Assembly (NCBI GenBank): GCA_036571765.1
Contig: BROE01000006.1
Coordinates: forward strand, 13,033,202-13,097,201
Direction of reading: 5' to 3'
DNA from: Plecoglossus altivelis
Taxonomy: Eukaryota; Chordata; Actinopteri; Osmeriformes; Plecoglossidae
Length of the DNA stretch: 64,000 nt
Part shown: in pieces, positions 45,860 to 58,572 of the stretch
Numbering within the stretch: position 1 is the first letter of the stretch
How the letters are laid out: the number at the start of each line of letters is the position of its first letter
Position numbers and translations under genes: made by a program
The notes under the pieces: model-generated
What the model was told of the DNA's origin: nothing
What the model saw: the letters and a program-made list of their open reading frames with translations, nothing else
The model's database searches: none

Positions 45860-46090
45860 TGCAAGGCTGACAGACAGACAAACAGATTATACAACCGGTC
45901 ACAAAAGAATCTGCCAAGAAGGCACAGAGAGGCAGGCGGACAGACAGGCAGGCATGTGGATGGGCAGACAGATAGACATACAGTACATACACACAGACAA
46001 TCTTGTAGGCAAACATACTGACAGACAGAGTGAGGCAGACAGAGAGGCTAGATGGAAGAAAGGTGAACAGATAGACAGGCAGACAGGTGA
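45860..46090. repeat. Imperfect (GACA)n-rich stretch
   Basis: Repeated GACAGACA, GGCAGACA and GATAGACA units with many interruptions; an old, decayed tetranucleotide repeat. Confidence 0.8.
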
Positions 46091-46872
46091 AATTGCGAGG
46101 AGAGGTGAGATGTCAATAATCCCCGGAGAAGATCTCTCTTCAGACGCAGCTCTGTAAGGCTCTCTGGGTATTAAAATGCAATTAAAGAGTTTGCATTAAT
46201 CTGAGTTAGTCACCGTTTAATATGTATTATTCACTACTGGCGGAGCTCTCATAATTGCGTAGGAGCTAATGCATTTTTAATGTCTCAGACGACAGTGAGA
46301 TTAGGATGGAGAGTGTGTGTGTGGTATTGACTCCTGCCAAGGAGTCAATGCATACTGAAAGACCACACACACACACACACACAGGTCTGGGTGGCTTGTG
46401 AAGAACTGTGCCTTTGCTGATCTCCGCCTAATCGCTGTGAGAAGAACAGGCTCTCTGGGTCTGTCTCCATCTGGGTTCCCTGAGACAGCAGAGCTGAGGA
46501 GGGACAGACAGGAAAGGCAGACAGCCGACAAGCCAATACAGCACGGCCACTGAATTAGATTGACGTTTTTTGTTGTCTCCTTTTGTTCTAATTTAGTACT
46601 CAGGCAGTCTTTGAAAAAAGGAACTGGTTGCTAATTGATTTTTCCCTAAATAAATAAAGTGTAAACAAAGGAAGTGAGTAATATTTGTCTCTTGAGCTTT
46701 GGAGATTATTTCAAATTAGACATGCGGTGTGTCTGCCCGCTGAGCCTAATGTCATGGAATTGGGGTGGATGCCGCTGCGATGATTAGATAGACTGGCATC
46801 GCTAGGAGGTTGCTGATGAGAAATGTTTGTCACCCCTGTGCACCTCACTCTCTCTCAGTTTTTTCTTTCTTT

Positions 46873-46874
<2 letters not shown>

Positions 46875-46907
<33 letters not shown>

Positions 46908-46933
46908 TCTGTCTGTCTGTCTCTCTCTCTCTC

Positions 46934-46966
<33 letters not shown>

Positions 46967-47045
46967 ATCTTTCTCTCTTGCTCTTGCTCTCTCATGCCGT
47001 CTCTCTCTCTTGGTCTCTCTCTCTTGCTCTCTCTCTTTCCCTCCA
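46875..47045. repeat. (CT)n-(CTGT)n pyrimidine microsatellite
   Basis: Alternating CT runs and CTGT runs, then CTCTTG-type degenerate units. Open frames through it read poly-Ser/Leu. Confidence 0.93.
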
Positions 47046-48381
47046 TCTTTGTTGCTGTTTGGGTGACCCCAGCTGCCTGCAGGCTTGCCCGCTTTGCCAG
47101 GCTTCCATCAGGCTGGATGAAGCAGGATGGGCCTCCATGTCCCAGTGGCTCTGGCTCGAGGATGGACGGAGGGACGGTAGGATAGAGGAGGCAAGAGAAT
47201 AGGAGGCATGAAACAGAACGATACATAAAGGGAGAGTGAGAGACAGAAAGAGAGAAAGGTTGTGTGTGTGTGCGTGTAAGGAGGGGGAATGCACTGCAGT
47301 GCCGCATGACGGTTAAAGCAACAGGCTCCACTTACCACAAAGACCAGAGCGGATGTCAACCCAACTTCCTCATTAATCCACTCCCTCAAACTTTATGACC
47401 GCCCCCCCCTCCTCTTCATCATTCTTCCACTCTCTCTCTGTTCTCACACTGTCACTTGGCTGCCCAGTCTCAGCTATCCTTATCTGCTCAGCTCTGTCCT
47501 TCTGTCTTTCGTCTCTGCCCTCCATTTCTGGATTCTCCCAGTCTTTTTCAGTTCTTCTTCCTTCATCTTGTTTCATCCACCAGTCCTGCCCCCCCCCTTT
47601 CCCCCCTCAATCTGTCGTCTGTGACAGTATCGACTGACACTTTCTCTGATATGGATTTTAAGAGAGAAAAGAGAGCAAAAGAAAGAAAGCGGAAAAGAGA
47701 GAGAATAAAAAAGGTGATGGAGCCATGGGGGGGACGGGGGGACGGGGGCGACTGAAAGAGATCTCCATCTGTGTGATAGAGATTTGTGGAAATCTGTGAA
47801 TAAGGCAGTCATCATGACCAAGATGTTGACCTACGTTCTGAGAGATGACAGATGCTAATGACTTGACCTGAATACCCCAACCTCATCCCCCTCCCCCCTC
47901 TGCCTCGTCCCCCGTGATCATGCAGACGTATGTGATGTATTGGACGCATAATTGCTCATATCGGCCTCATCTCTGGCCTATTAAACTGTGTCATTAAGGC
48001 AGAATAAAAACACTGTTGGACACCATTATCATTTGTAGCACGTTAAATCGACACACGGCCAAGTCGATGAATACAATGAATAGCAAAACATTGTGCAAAT
48101 GAGAGAGAGCCTGATAAATGAACGTGTATCAACAGTCACGGGCACATGCTCTCCAGGCCTATCTGAAGGACAGTTAGACAGAAGGGCACTCTAGCACTGA
48201 CAGGTCTAAAGTGGAGGTGATGCTAATGACGCTAGTGCTAATGTCTTGCCCCGTAAGTCCCCACCTCCCACCTCCCCACAGATGAATTGGGATCAGTTAT
48301 GCCTCGAGTAGAAAGGGATGTGTCAGTTCTAGTCATTCACATCAGCGGTGAAAGTGATTAAACCTTGCCAGGTGTGGGCAG

Positions 48382-48540
48382 GTTGAGGCTGAGACTTGGG
48401 GCAAGGGCTATAGCTAGGGCTGGGGCTAGGGCTAAAGCTAGGCCTAGGGCTAGGGTGAGGGCTATAGCTAGGGCTAGGGCTAAAACAAAGGCTAGGGCTA
48501 GGACTAAAGCGAGGGCTAGGACAACGGCTAGAACATGGGT
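48382..48540. repeat. Degenerate (GGGCTA)n telomere-like hexamer array
   Basis: GGGCTA units with GGGCTG, AAGCTA, GGACTA and GGCCTA variants extend for about 160 bp. The unit differs from the vertebrate telomere hexamer TTAGGG (GGGTTA) at one position (T to C). The open frames across it read ARARAKAR-like on one strand and ALALALALV-like on the other. Confidence 0.88.
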
Positions 48541-48805
48541 TGGGTCCGATGACCTGTACGACCAAGTCATCTTGTATCATACTTCTACTGTACTTCATGT
48601 ATTGTACACACAGAAGTATGCTATCAAAGTAGTAGCTATCTTGTCAAGGTGTGCCCTCTACAAGGGAGGAGTGAAACAGCAGCCTCCTGGGGACGGGCCA
48701 ACACAGATCAGTCCTGCTGAAGGTGACTGTGATCCAGGAAGCTACTCACTGTCTTATGATCAATAGAGAGAGAGAGAACCAAGAAGGCGGGGGAGGGGGG
48801 GGGGA

Positions 48806-48895
48806 GTAGAAAGGCAGGTAGGAAGGTAGGGAGGAAGGAAAGTAGGAAGGTACTGAGGAAGGAAGGTAGGAAGGAATGCTGGAAGGACGGATGGA
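48806..48895. repeat. (GGAAGGTA)n-like repeat
   Basis: Repeated GGAAGGTAGG/GGAAAGTAGG units. Confidence 0.88.
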
Positions 48896-49659
48896 TGCAG
48901 CAATCCTTTGAAACTGGCTGATGTTGACTCTGGGGAGGAACGAAGCCCTGACATGTGGCCACCTTGTTGCATGAATCATCGCTGTCGCTCATGGTAACCC
49001 CAGAGACGGAGAGACACAGAGAGAATATGACACTGGTGTGGAGAAAAAGGGGGGGGGGGGAATAGAGAGAGCGAGCGAGAGAGAGAACGAGAGAGGCAGT
49101 AAAAAAAAACTGAAAGTGGAAGAGATAGAGAGTGGAAAAAGAGGGGGAGAGAGACAAGGGAGAATAGAGGAAGAGAGAGGTAGAGAGATGGAAAAAAATA
49201 AAAGTGAAGGAGGGAGCGATGGAGAGACGGGGAGACTGACACAGACAGCAAACACACTGGAATTAATCATCATCTCGTTCAACAGTCTCGATCTTAGAGA
49301 TAACCTTTCCTTAGATGGCTTCCCTCCTGTCATTTTCTCGGTTCACTTTCTCAGTTCACTTTCTTGGGGTTGACCGAAAGCAGCCAACCAGGCCTTCCAT
49401 TAAAGATTGCACATGTACACTTACATATGCAGGTGGCATAAAGGGCACAGGTTAGGACTGAGGCGAGCACACACAGACAGGGCCGTAGCATCCATTCACC
49501 GATCCCTGAGACAGAGAGAGGTCTGCCACTTGAGGTTGCCATGCTAAACGAGGGTAGAATAATTGCCAGAAGCCATGCGTGTTTTCAGTTCTGCTCTGTG
49601 CCTCTGAACAGGAGCCCACCGGAGCGGCAGGAGACGCTGTCTAGCTTCTGAACACCCCA

Positions 49660-49815
49660 CCCCCTCTCTCTCCTGCTCTCTCTCCAGCTCTCTCTCTATC
49701 CTTTCTCTCTGTCTCTCTCTCTTGCTCTCATTCTCTCTCTCTCTCTCTCCTGCTCTCTCATGCTCACTCTTTCACTCCTTCTCTCTCTCCTTTTCTTTTC
49801 TCTCTGTCTCCCTCT
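49660..49815. repeat. Pyrimidine-rich (CT)n tract
   Basis: CTCTCT with CTGCTCTC and TTTCTC interruptions. Confidence 0.88.
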
Positions 49816-50394
49816 CTTTCGCTTCAAATTTTACCACTCCGACAAGCTAAACAAACAGCCAATACGCCTTGGAGGGGACAGAAGGCGAGAGTAGGGAGAC
49901 AGAGAGAGACAGGGATAGAGAGAAGGAGAGAGAGGTGTGGCTGTGAGATAGACTTAGATTCGAAGTGGTGGTGGTGGTGAGGGGGGGGGGCGAGAGGAGG
50001 AAAGCGGGGGCCACTACGAGACGGGGAGGGGAGCAGCTTTGATGGACTGGGAATAGAAACACCTCAAACATTCATCATAGCTGTTGATGCTGGTGTGTCC
50101 GAGCAAATCCTGGCTTCCATGAGAGACGGGGCGGCAGGCGGCAGACAAGAAGCTATTTCTGGAGCCAGCAGAAAGTCCTGTCTGACAGAAACTCAGTGGG
50201 AGCCTGTGACCCTCTGAAGGAGAACAGGGGTTCAGATGGGAAACACAGCACACACACACACACACACATTCAGGCCGCAGCTGTGAGAATGTGGGAATCG
50301 AGGACTTGGATTCGATACTATATCTGAACCAGTCCCTGATGTTCTCTACTCTAGTAAAGTAAACACTTCACTGTCTGCCTTCGCTGTCTCTCCC

Positions 50395-50580
50395 ACGCCG
50401 TCATCCCACCCCTCTCCTCTTTTTTCTCCTCTCTTTCTCTCCCACTCCTCTTCTCTTCCCCTGTTCTCCACTCCTCCTCCTTCTCCTCCTCCTCACCTCT
50501 CCCCCTCTCCTCCTGTCCTCTCTCCCAACCCCTCTCCTCTTTCCCTCTCCTCTCCTTGCCTCTCTCCTCTCCATTCTTAA
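50395..50580. repeat. C/T-rich homopyrimidine tract
   Basis: About 180 bp of CTCCTC, CTCTCC and CCCCTCTCC with only isolated purines. The reverse strand reads as Arg/Glu/Gly-rich. Confidence 0.88.
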
Positions 50581-51211
50581 ATTAGAATAGAAACACAAAA
50601 CAGGAAGACAACAACATGAGTGACGTCTAATGAGAATGTGCTTTCACCTGTCTGCTTGTGTCAGATCAGGAGAAAAAAGATAAGAGAGATAAGAAAAATT
50701 AAGATGCTTCACTGAGAAGAAAGCTGTAAGATTTCCTGTGCAGGTTCAGAGCCCTAATGAAAAAGCACTGTCACAACACTTATATCTTGGTGACAAAATA
50801 TAATGACTCAGGTCTAGTTTGCCACACATACCTCCCGAAAAAAACGATGGTAGTTGACCAAGTGTTTAATGTGTTGTCTTAACTTGTCATGACCTGTTAC
50901 CTCACGTGTTGTTCCGGCGCTGCCTCTATCTAATGGCGATGTGACACAGCGCATCACGTCAGGAGACCCCGGACTCACCAGCCCCTAACTCCATCCAGCG
51001 GGCTGATGGGGAATCAGCCAAGCGGGGGACACTCAGTCCGCCTCTGGCTCGGAAGAGGGCCCCTCTCCCCCCCTTCATCCCCCATCCCTCTGCCTTTCGC
51101 CCCTGCCCCAAACCCCTCCCCCCTCTGCCAATGCTAGCGAGGCATGGCTAGTGGCAGAAACACGATTGATCAAACCCTGCCCCCTTGCACTTTCCCCTTG
51201 ACCCCCCCCTC

Positions 51212-51522
51212 CACACACACACACACACACACACAAAACCATTTGTTAATTACACTTCATCTTGGAGGACTCGTTCAACAGTCCATCACAGCTTGACCAC
51301 ATGGAGCAGACAGTGGGATTGCAGGATCCGTCCGGCCGTGCAGATGCCTCTTATGGAATGTGATGACTGCCATACTTTCCACGTGACACACACATGCACA
51401 AACACACACACACACACACAGACACACACACACATGCACAAACACACACACACACACACAGACACACACACACACACAGACACACACACACATGCACACA
51501 GACATACACACACGCACACAGA
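51212..51522. repeat. Two (CA)n microsatellites
   Basis: A short pure CA run at 51212-51234, and a long interrupted array at 51387-51522 with repeating CACATGCACAAACACA and CAGACACA sub-units. The sub-units point to internal duplication of a 40-60 bp block. Confidence 0.93.
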
Positions 51523-53165
51523 GCTCTCAGAGTTTGAAGGCGCAGCACGAAACAAATTCCTGGCCCCCACCTCCCAAAGGATCCTCCATCACTTAGATCT
51601 GACACTCCGCAACACATGCACATCACCGCCCCCCCCACAACCCCACCCCCATTGGCCAACACACCAACAAGTCCATTCACACACATACTCGCTGGCAAAC
51701 ACTTGTCTCGTAAGATTTGATGTTAACTTTGCTTTTCCGCAGGCAGAGACGTCAGCGTGGGGGTTGAGGGGGTGGTGAGGACAGAGGAGGGAGAGGTTCA
51801 CACAGCAGTTAGTTAATCCAGGCCGTTGATGCTCTGTGTTCATCTGACGCCATGTTTCCCTGCTCACCCTGGACCCCCATTCATCCCTAATGCAGTGTGT
51901 GATAAACTCCCAGGCTTACCCAGCTTTTGCTAAATCATATGCTTAGCTGTTTACACCCAGAGACACGTTCACACACACGCGCACATACACTTACACAATA
52001 TTGCATTTGTTGACATGTAATTGCAGGAAGTGTGCCCACAAAAGGCTGCCGACCAGCATTGTGATTGCTCTAAATACAGCAGGCCTATTAATTTGGGAAA
52101 ACATCCAACCACTAATCTTTTGAATCGGAATATGTGAACAAAGTGTGATTAAGCCACTTAGAAAGCATTCGATTAAAACGCAATCGTTTCTCATTACTCC
52201 TTCTGACAGGCTCTGTGAGCTAGCCTGTCTCCTGTTGCGTATCGACACCTTGGCATGCCAGAAGCCTTTGTTCTTCTTCTGGCCTGTGTCTGTGTGTGTA
52301 TGTGTGTATGTGTGTGTGTATCTCTGTGTGTGTCTGTGCGTATAAAGATTTGGGGGCAGGACCAAGGGGGGTGGAAGGTGGGGGTCTCTGGAGGTATTAT
52401 AGCGTGTGTGCGCGTGTGCGCGCGCGTGTGCAAAAGCCAGCTTCTGAACAATGGATCCCATGAAGGAGATCGATGAGTCAGTGGGCGAGTCGTCAGGAGA
52501 CAGAACAGGCGGGACGCTGCGGTCCGGGCCAGAGACGATGGGTACCGGAGCGAGACGGATCGCACAATCCAGAGAGACTCCAGCGAGAGAGACGCCACCT
52601 ACAGGTCAACGCGTGGAGGCGCATGAGCTAATGGTGGCGGCTTTGGACGTGGACAGTGCGTCCCCGTAGGGCTCAGGGTCTTAGACAAGCCCACGAAGTG
52701 CAGGGCTGTGAGGGTAGCGCGCGAGTGTTCAGGGTCGTACCCTGCACTACCTACTCACACAGCACACACACAAGCACACACATTGTCGTGTAAGCCATAA
52801 AAGGGGTTGAGCGCAGGTTGGGGGGGGGGGGTTTTCGGTGCATGTTTGCTTTTACGTGCGAGACTGTGGCTGCCCTAAGCCATGAAGAAGTCACGTGATT
52901 TGCTTTCATGCTCTGTCAGGTTTCGCAGGTTCAAGACAAGGCTAGAGCAGAAAGAGAGTCTGTGTGCACACGCTGATGTCAAAGGAAAACAGGCCAGGGA
53001 TGACTACCAGCACTGAGGACTTGTCATCACAGGGTGGAAGGATGGGTTTGGAGGGGGGGGGGTAATGTTTGTGTTTTATGACCCTTTGCAACATGATGGA
53101 AAATCCACGGGAGACAAGAAAGGTAGAGCGAGATTGTGCATGTGTGTTTGTGTGTGCGTGTGTGT

Positions 53166-53197
53166 TTTTTTTTTTTTTTTTTTTTGGGGGGGGGGTG
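53166..53197. repeat. Poly-T then poly-G homopolymers
   Basis: About 21 T followed directly by about 10 G, in a G/T-rich low-complexity segment (53040-53260). This may be an assembly weak point. Confidence 0.85.
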
Positions 53198-53735
53198 GAG
53201 AGGGGTGAGGGAGGGGAGAGTTGGGGTGGGAGGAGGGTGGGGGGGGGACGTTGTGTCTGTGAGTTCCCAACACTCTGATGCCTTGCCAGCCCCGCTTCCT
53301 TCCAGACGGACTCTTCCTCTTCAGCTTCTGTCCACCTTCGTCCCACCTACGCCAAAAGACAAAAAGCTTTCGCGTCTTTGTCTGCGTTGGGAAAGTGGGT
53401 CACGGAGTTCTCCGACCGCCCGTATCCTCTCGCCGCTGCTGTCGGAGCGCCGTGCACGCACTTGCGCGCCTTTACTGTTGGGGTGGTAGAGATTAAGGTT
53501 GCCGTGGAAGTTGTTGTTATAAATGGTTGCAGACCGTCGCCTCGCGTGAGGGATCGTTCGCAGCGTCCTAGGCTCACGGGCCGAGCGGCGGAGGGAGAGG
53601 AAGGACGGTGGGCATGGTGACAGGGCTGGTGGGCGGCGCGGGGTGACAAGGAGGGGGGAGGAGGGTCGCTTCGAGGTAGAGCAAGGAGGCATTTGAGTGG
53701 GGCAGTGCCTCCATCAAGACGCTCGAGAGTGAGAG

Positions 53736-54070
53736 ATGGAATTTGAGAGAGAGAACAGTAGGGTAGGAAGGGCGGCGAGGAGAGGTGAGGGTGGGCTGGT
53801 AGATAACGAGGGCAGAGGGGGAGAGGGGAGAGAGAGTGTGTGTGTTTTTGTTTGTGTGTTTGTGTGTGAAAGAGAGAGGGAGAGGAGGGGAGAAGCAGGA
53901 AGATGGCAGTGTGAGGAGTAGTAGGGGAGGAGAGATGAGCGGAGGAGAGATGAGAGGGAGCAGGGAGGAGAAGAGGGAGAGGAGAGGAGAGGAGAGGGAG
54001 TGAGGGTGAGAGAGGAGGAGAGGGACAGAGAGAGAGAAGGAAGCAGGAGAGAAAAAGGAGGAGAGAGGTG
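53736..54070. repeat. Long G/A-rich homopurine tract
   Basis: About 330 bp dominated by GAGAGG, GGGAGG and GAGGAGA, with a GTGTGTGTTTGTG island near 53836-53868. Confidence 0.9.
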
Positions 54071-54889
54071 GTAGAGAGGATTAAAGGAGAATTGCTCTGC
54101 TCGAGAGGCCTTAGCAGCGCTGGGTTATCTAAGTCCATTGAGAGCCATCGTAACATTGCTCAGAGAGGCGAGACTGATCATGGCTGGAATGGAATGTGGG
54201 TAGAAGAGAGGTGTAAGTGGAAGCGTGTGTCAGGGTTGGTCGTCTCTCTTCTCTCCTACCCCTCTTCTCCACACGCCTCTCGTCTCTCCTCCTCTCTCTC
54301 GCTCCTCCCGCTCTGCGCCTCTCTCTCTCTGTCTAGGCGCCTCCCCGGTCGCGCCGCTCTCTTTCTCGCTGGGCCTATATCTAGGGCGTGTCTTGGGGGC
54401 GACGGGCGCTGTAGGTTTGGCGTTGGTCTCCTCAAACTGCCAGCCTCAATTTAGTATGGATTCTTTTCACTCCCTTCATGACAGAGGCAAATGTCAGCAC
54501 TGATGCATACTGTAAAAGGGCACTATTTATAATGTGTGACGCTGGACATTGTGTTGGATGGTTGGAGGGTTCTTCGCCAGAAACGGCACCATGAGAGAGA
54601 AACAAGACTGGAGGAACAGCAGCAGGAGAGAGTCAGGATCCGAATCTCTCGATGGAGGATAAAGATGGGATTGTTCAGGGAAACACACCTGTTCCACAGC
54701 TTTGAAGAGCAGATCAAAGCCCCTCTTCTAATGATAGCACTTAAAACAACACTGTCTTCCTGCACTGTCTGACTGGCCCTCGGAGAGTAGGCAGGGGCTG
54801 GAAAAGTAAACCTGACTCTGTTCAATGTCCTTTTATGTCACGTTTTTATAGTACAAAAATACTGATAGCCCTATGAGGGTTGTGCTTCA

Positions 54890-54953
54890 AGTGTGTGTGT
54901 GTGTGAGTGTATGTGTGTGTGTGTGTGTGACAGAGAAAAAGAGAGAGAGAGAG
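54890..54953. repeat. (GT)n-(GA)n microsatellite
   Basis: GTGTGT with one GAGTGTAT break, then AGAGAGA. Confidence 0.9.
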
Positions 54954-56429
54954 AAATGCAGAGAGCCTTCTGTAGTTCTAAGCCGTGTGCCATGGTTGTG
55001 ATGTTCAGATATGATCCCTCAAGCCAGATCAGTTGTCAGGCTGAATCTGAGATGCCAGCAGCAGCTTTGTACAGCCATGTACCCATCACTCACGGCCACT
55101 TACAAACCATTCGTTTATAATGAGTGTGTAATACATGGTTTAGGAGGTCTTCATGATGAAAAGTAGTTGTGTCACTAAGTGTTGCTAATACATCGGAATT
55201 AGACCAGACACACTGAAGAGGTGGCAGACTGACATTTCAGCCTTGCCACCGTGGCACTAATAGATTTCTGCACAGTCATACCTCACCCAGATGTTTGCCA
55301 ACATATTTGTCCGTGTGCCTCGACAGAGACGCGCGGCGAATTAGATTCAGCTCGATGTTCGGCTTGGCGCGGTGTTCCGCTTAATCTCATTAGCGTTTTA
55401 CCGTGTTTTTACGGTGCGTTTGACGCAGTGACGAAGGAAGCTGTGAGGTGAGGAGAGGTGGAGGTTGCCTGCTTGGACTGGGTTTCGACTCCCCTGGTGC
55501 ACTTTTACCACCATTCTATGCGTTGCGTAGTGTCTAATTGACACGGGAGCTCACTGGTGCATGAATAAGGAGCCTTAACAGCTCTCTTGGCAAGCTGTGC
55601 AGGGATCTGATTAGGCCCTGGCTACTCACTGCTGTCCCCTACTGGTGGGAGCGGTAGGGTGACGCAGAGCACGCGACAAATTGCACGCTTCCCTGCACTC
55701 TGCTGTTGATTGACAGGGGCGCTTGCGAGGACCAGCTATCTCGGTGTATACTTCCTTTTTAGAGAAGAAGCGCATACACGTACACACCCACGCTCACACA
55801 CAACGTACTCCACACGCATTTCAGATAGAAAGGGGCGTCTAAAACGTTCCTCCCTTCTTCGTGCCTTCCGACGAGACAATGAGAAATGTGATGAGATCTG
55901 CCGGGGAACAGAACAGCACAGTGCTCCACCTAGTGTGTTGTGCGGGGCATTGCAACTATTCACAAGGGAAGCAGTTGGGATGTTCCTCTCAGGACCCAGC
56001 ATGCCTATCTACATGGGCTCTGCTAGAGCAAGTCGTGGATATCGTAAGTGACCACTTTGTTTCCAAAGCTGTGCTCTGAATGTGACAACAGATGAGCGAT
56101 CGTGGTTTGGTGTGCTCATGGCGTAGTCCCTTTCTGACTCGTTCTCTCTCCTAACAGGCTGGGGGCGGACGAGCACAGCAGTAGGGGAAGTCAGACGACT
56201 CTGTGAGAATGTGTGGGGCAGCTCAACTTAGGTTTCAGCTCTAGCAGACTTCTTACTTATCCACTGGGTGCCAGGGCAATCTAAGCCATCAAAAGAACAC
56301 GCTATCGCTCTAATGCTGGGTTTGATTTCAAAATGAAGGCGAGGAAATGGACTGTGAAATATGTGCTAATGGTAACGGGGCTCCACAAGGTTTAGATCGA
56401 CGCTGCCAATGGCTTCTGACTGGATTAGA

Positions 56430-56436
56430 CAGGGAG

Positions 56437-56467
<31 letters not shown>

Positions 56468-56490
56468 GGAGAGGGAGAGGGAGAGAGAGT
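56430..56490. repeat. (GA)n microsatellite
   Basis: GAGAGA passing into GGGAGA hexamers. Confidence 0.9.
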
Positions 56491-58470
56491 TGGTTGGTGG
56501 TGGTGGGGGGTAGGTTAAGCCAACTCATATAATGTACCAAGTTAATTATGCTTAAGTACAAACACATATAATTTCACACAGTTCCGGAGTCAGAATCAGA
56601 GGGATAAGCACAATTAAGCCTGGGTTTGGTCGACGTACAGTCTGGCATCCAGCAGAGTAACTACTTTCAGGAGTAAAGAGAGAGAGGGAGAGAGAGAGGT
56701 AGGAGGAGAGAGAAATAGATAAAGGATGTTCGTGCGTATATGCAAATGCACCCTGCTCATGTGTGTGTCTGTTTTCCGTGTAAGAGTTCATTAAAGGTCT
56801 CCAGTGCAATGAGTGCAGCTCAGAACACAAAAGTAAGTCTCTGCTGACATCCACCAGGATAAAAACATCCGCTAACAATTAGGAGACTGTGAGACGTGTT
56901 ATTTGCAGAAAATGCACAATTTTCTGCATAAATTTAAGTGTTTCCCTTCAAGTAAATCTGGCTGTGTAAATATCCATTACAACGCCTCCTCTTTGGGCCA
57001 CCCTGCAGGAATCTGATTTAAAACCAGACTAACCTTGATGTCCCCAGAACTGGGCCTTAGGCAGAACCACTGGGACACGGGTCCAGCACAGCAGTTTTTG
57101 TGAGTCTGCCCATCAACAGTAAACACATGAGTCATTTCATTTTACTCCTGTCATGCGTGAATTTCGCCAACCAAACTCCTTAATGTTCTCAATGTAGTTA
57201 GTTAAGCTGTAGTCAAAACGGTACAACCTCCGGCTTTCACACATTCTTTCCTTTTTAATCTCTTCAGGAGGGGTTTAGGGAGCTAAATAGCTCAGCAGAT
57301 TGACTAATATGTTATGGTTCGTCACGTAATGACAGCGTTTAATTAATTTTTGTTAAGACCTCCGGCATGAAAGTCAAAGCCACAGAGGCCAACCTCTCCA
57401 CAGATTACTGCTGAACTGGGAGCAAAGAAAATCTAAATAGAATTACACTTATTAAATTATTAAACGTAATTATTCTGGTGGATATTATGTGACTACACTT
57501 TAAATCTTTCCATGTTTTTTTTGTGCGTAAAAAAAAAGGTCAAATGCAACACGTTTAAAAACTTTTTATCCATAACTCTCAATTAGTACTTTTAGCAAAA
57601 CGTAGGGTATATTTCTACAAATACTTCTTGACTACTGCACTACAACACTTTCCTGTATTTAAATGGACTCAGATAAAAAAGCACATTGATACTTCTCTTT
57701 TGAAAAGCAGGAAGAGCACAAATGTGGTCAGAGGTTCAGCTATAAATCGGCATTTAATTGTTAAGTGCAAGCAAATCAAATATTTACACTCAACCAAGAC
57801 AGATACATACTATATCACAAAATATAATAAATTACATTCAATTAAAAAATATATTGCTTTATATTGAAAGTATACACCATTATGGGAGCATGTAATTAAG
57901 ATTGCTGTGAAATGGAAAGACTCCTGTTTTCATCATTCAATCCAGGTCCATAATCTACTCATATGTTTCCAAATACATCTATGAATCCTGTTCATTTCAA
58001 TGTATAAAATACAACAAAAAACTAATACCATATATAGATCTGAAGGCTTAGCAAGTATTGACCTTAAATCCCACTCAGAGCACCTTCCATTGTACACACG
58101 GTGAAAAAGCTGAAGATCAATCAAATATATCAGAAAACTAATCTTGTATTTAATTTTATTAATTGAATACATAGAGAAATCAATATTCCTCTCAAATTAA
58201 ATTAGTGATTCGAATGCACTGGAGTTTGTTAAGGACCCCTAGGACACATCCATAAGTAGTCTGCAATGAATGTCCTGGCTTGTAACAATGCAAGATGAAA
58301 AAGAAACATAGAACAAAGTGGTATGGAATACTAGACAGTCGCCTTACAAATGCACTGTTTCATCTAGGGTTTTCACGCTAGCCCATTAAGTCAGGAAACA
58401 TGAAAAAAAATGGGATTGGATTTCAGTAAGGTGCATCAATGCCAACCAATCTATTACATGCACCATGCAC

Positions 58471-58520
58471 ACGCGCACGCACGCACACACACAGTCACAC
58501 ACGCAGTCACACACGCATCC
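58471..58520. repeat. (CA)n microsatellite downstream of msx2
   Basis: CACGCGCACGCACG then CA with two CACGCAGT units, within the msx2 3'UTR. Confidence 0.85.
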
Positions 58521-58572
58521 TCAAACACTCACTAGCTCACTCTCGTGTACACGTGCAGTCAGTGGTGTCCTC

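Larger units (their letters stand above)
44010..58150. other. Gene-free drd1-msx2 interval
   Basis: About 14 kb with no coding exon I can support. Long purine or pyrimidine runs and CA tracts alternate with unique, AT-rich, TAAT-containing blocks. The unique blocks (for example 46160-46300, 46555-46780, 47925-48080, 51925-52260, 54410-54560, 56880-57480) are candidates for conserved regulatory elements of the developmental genes on each side. All longer open frames here are translations of simple repeats. Confidence 0.7.

Noticed and set aside
46810..47331. Overlapping frames of 120-158 codons on both strands
   Set aside because: They run through the CT/CTGT microsatellite and show no conserved sequence outside it.
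48365..48766. 133-codon Ala/Arg repeat frame and opposing Ala/Leu frame
   Set aside because: Products of the GGGCTA hexamer array; hexamers read as dipeptide repeats in every frame.
53347..54156. 269-codon minus-strand frame
   Set aside because: Low-complexity Ser/Pro/Leu from the homopurine tract, with no domain and no start or splice context.
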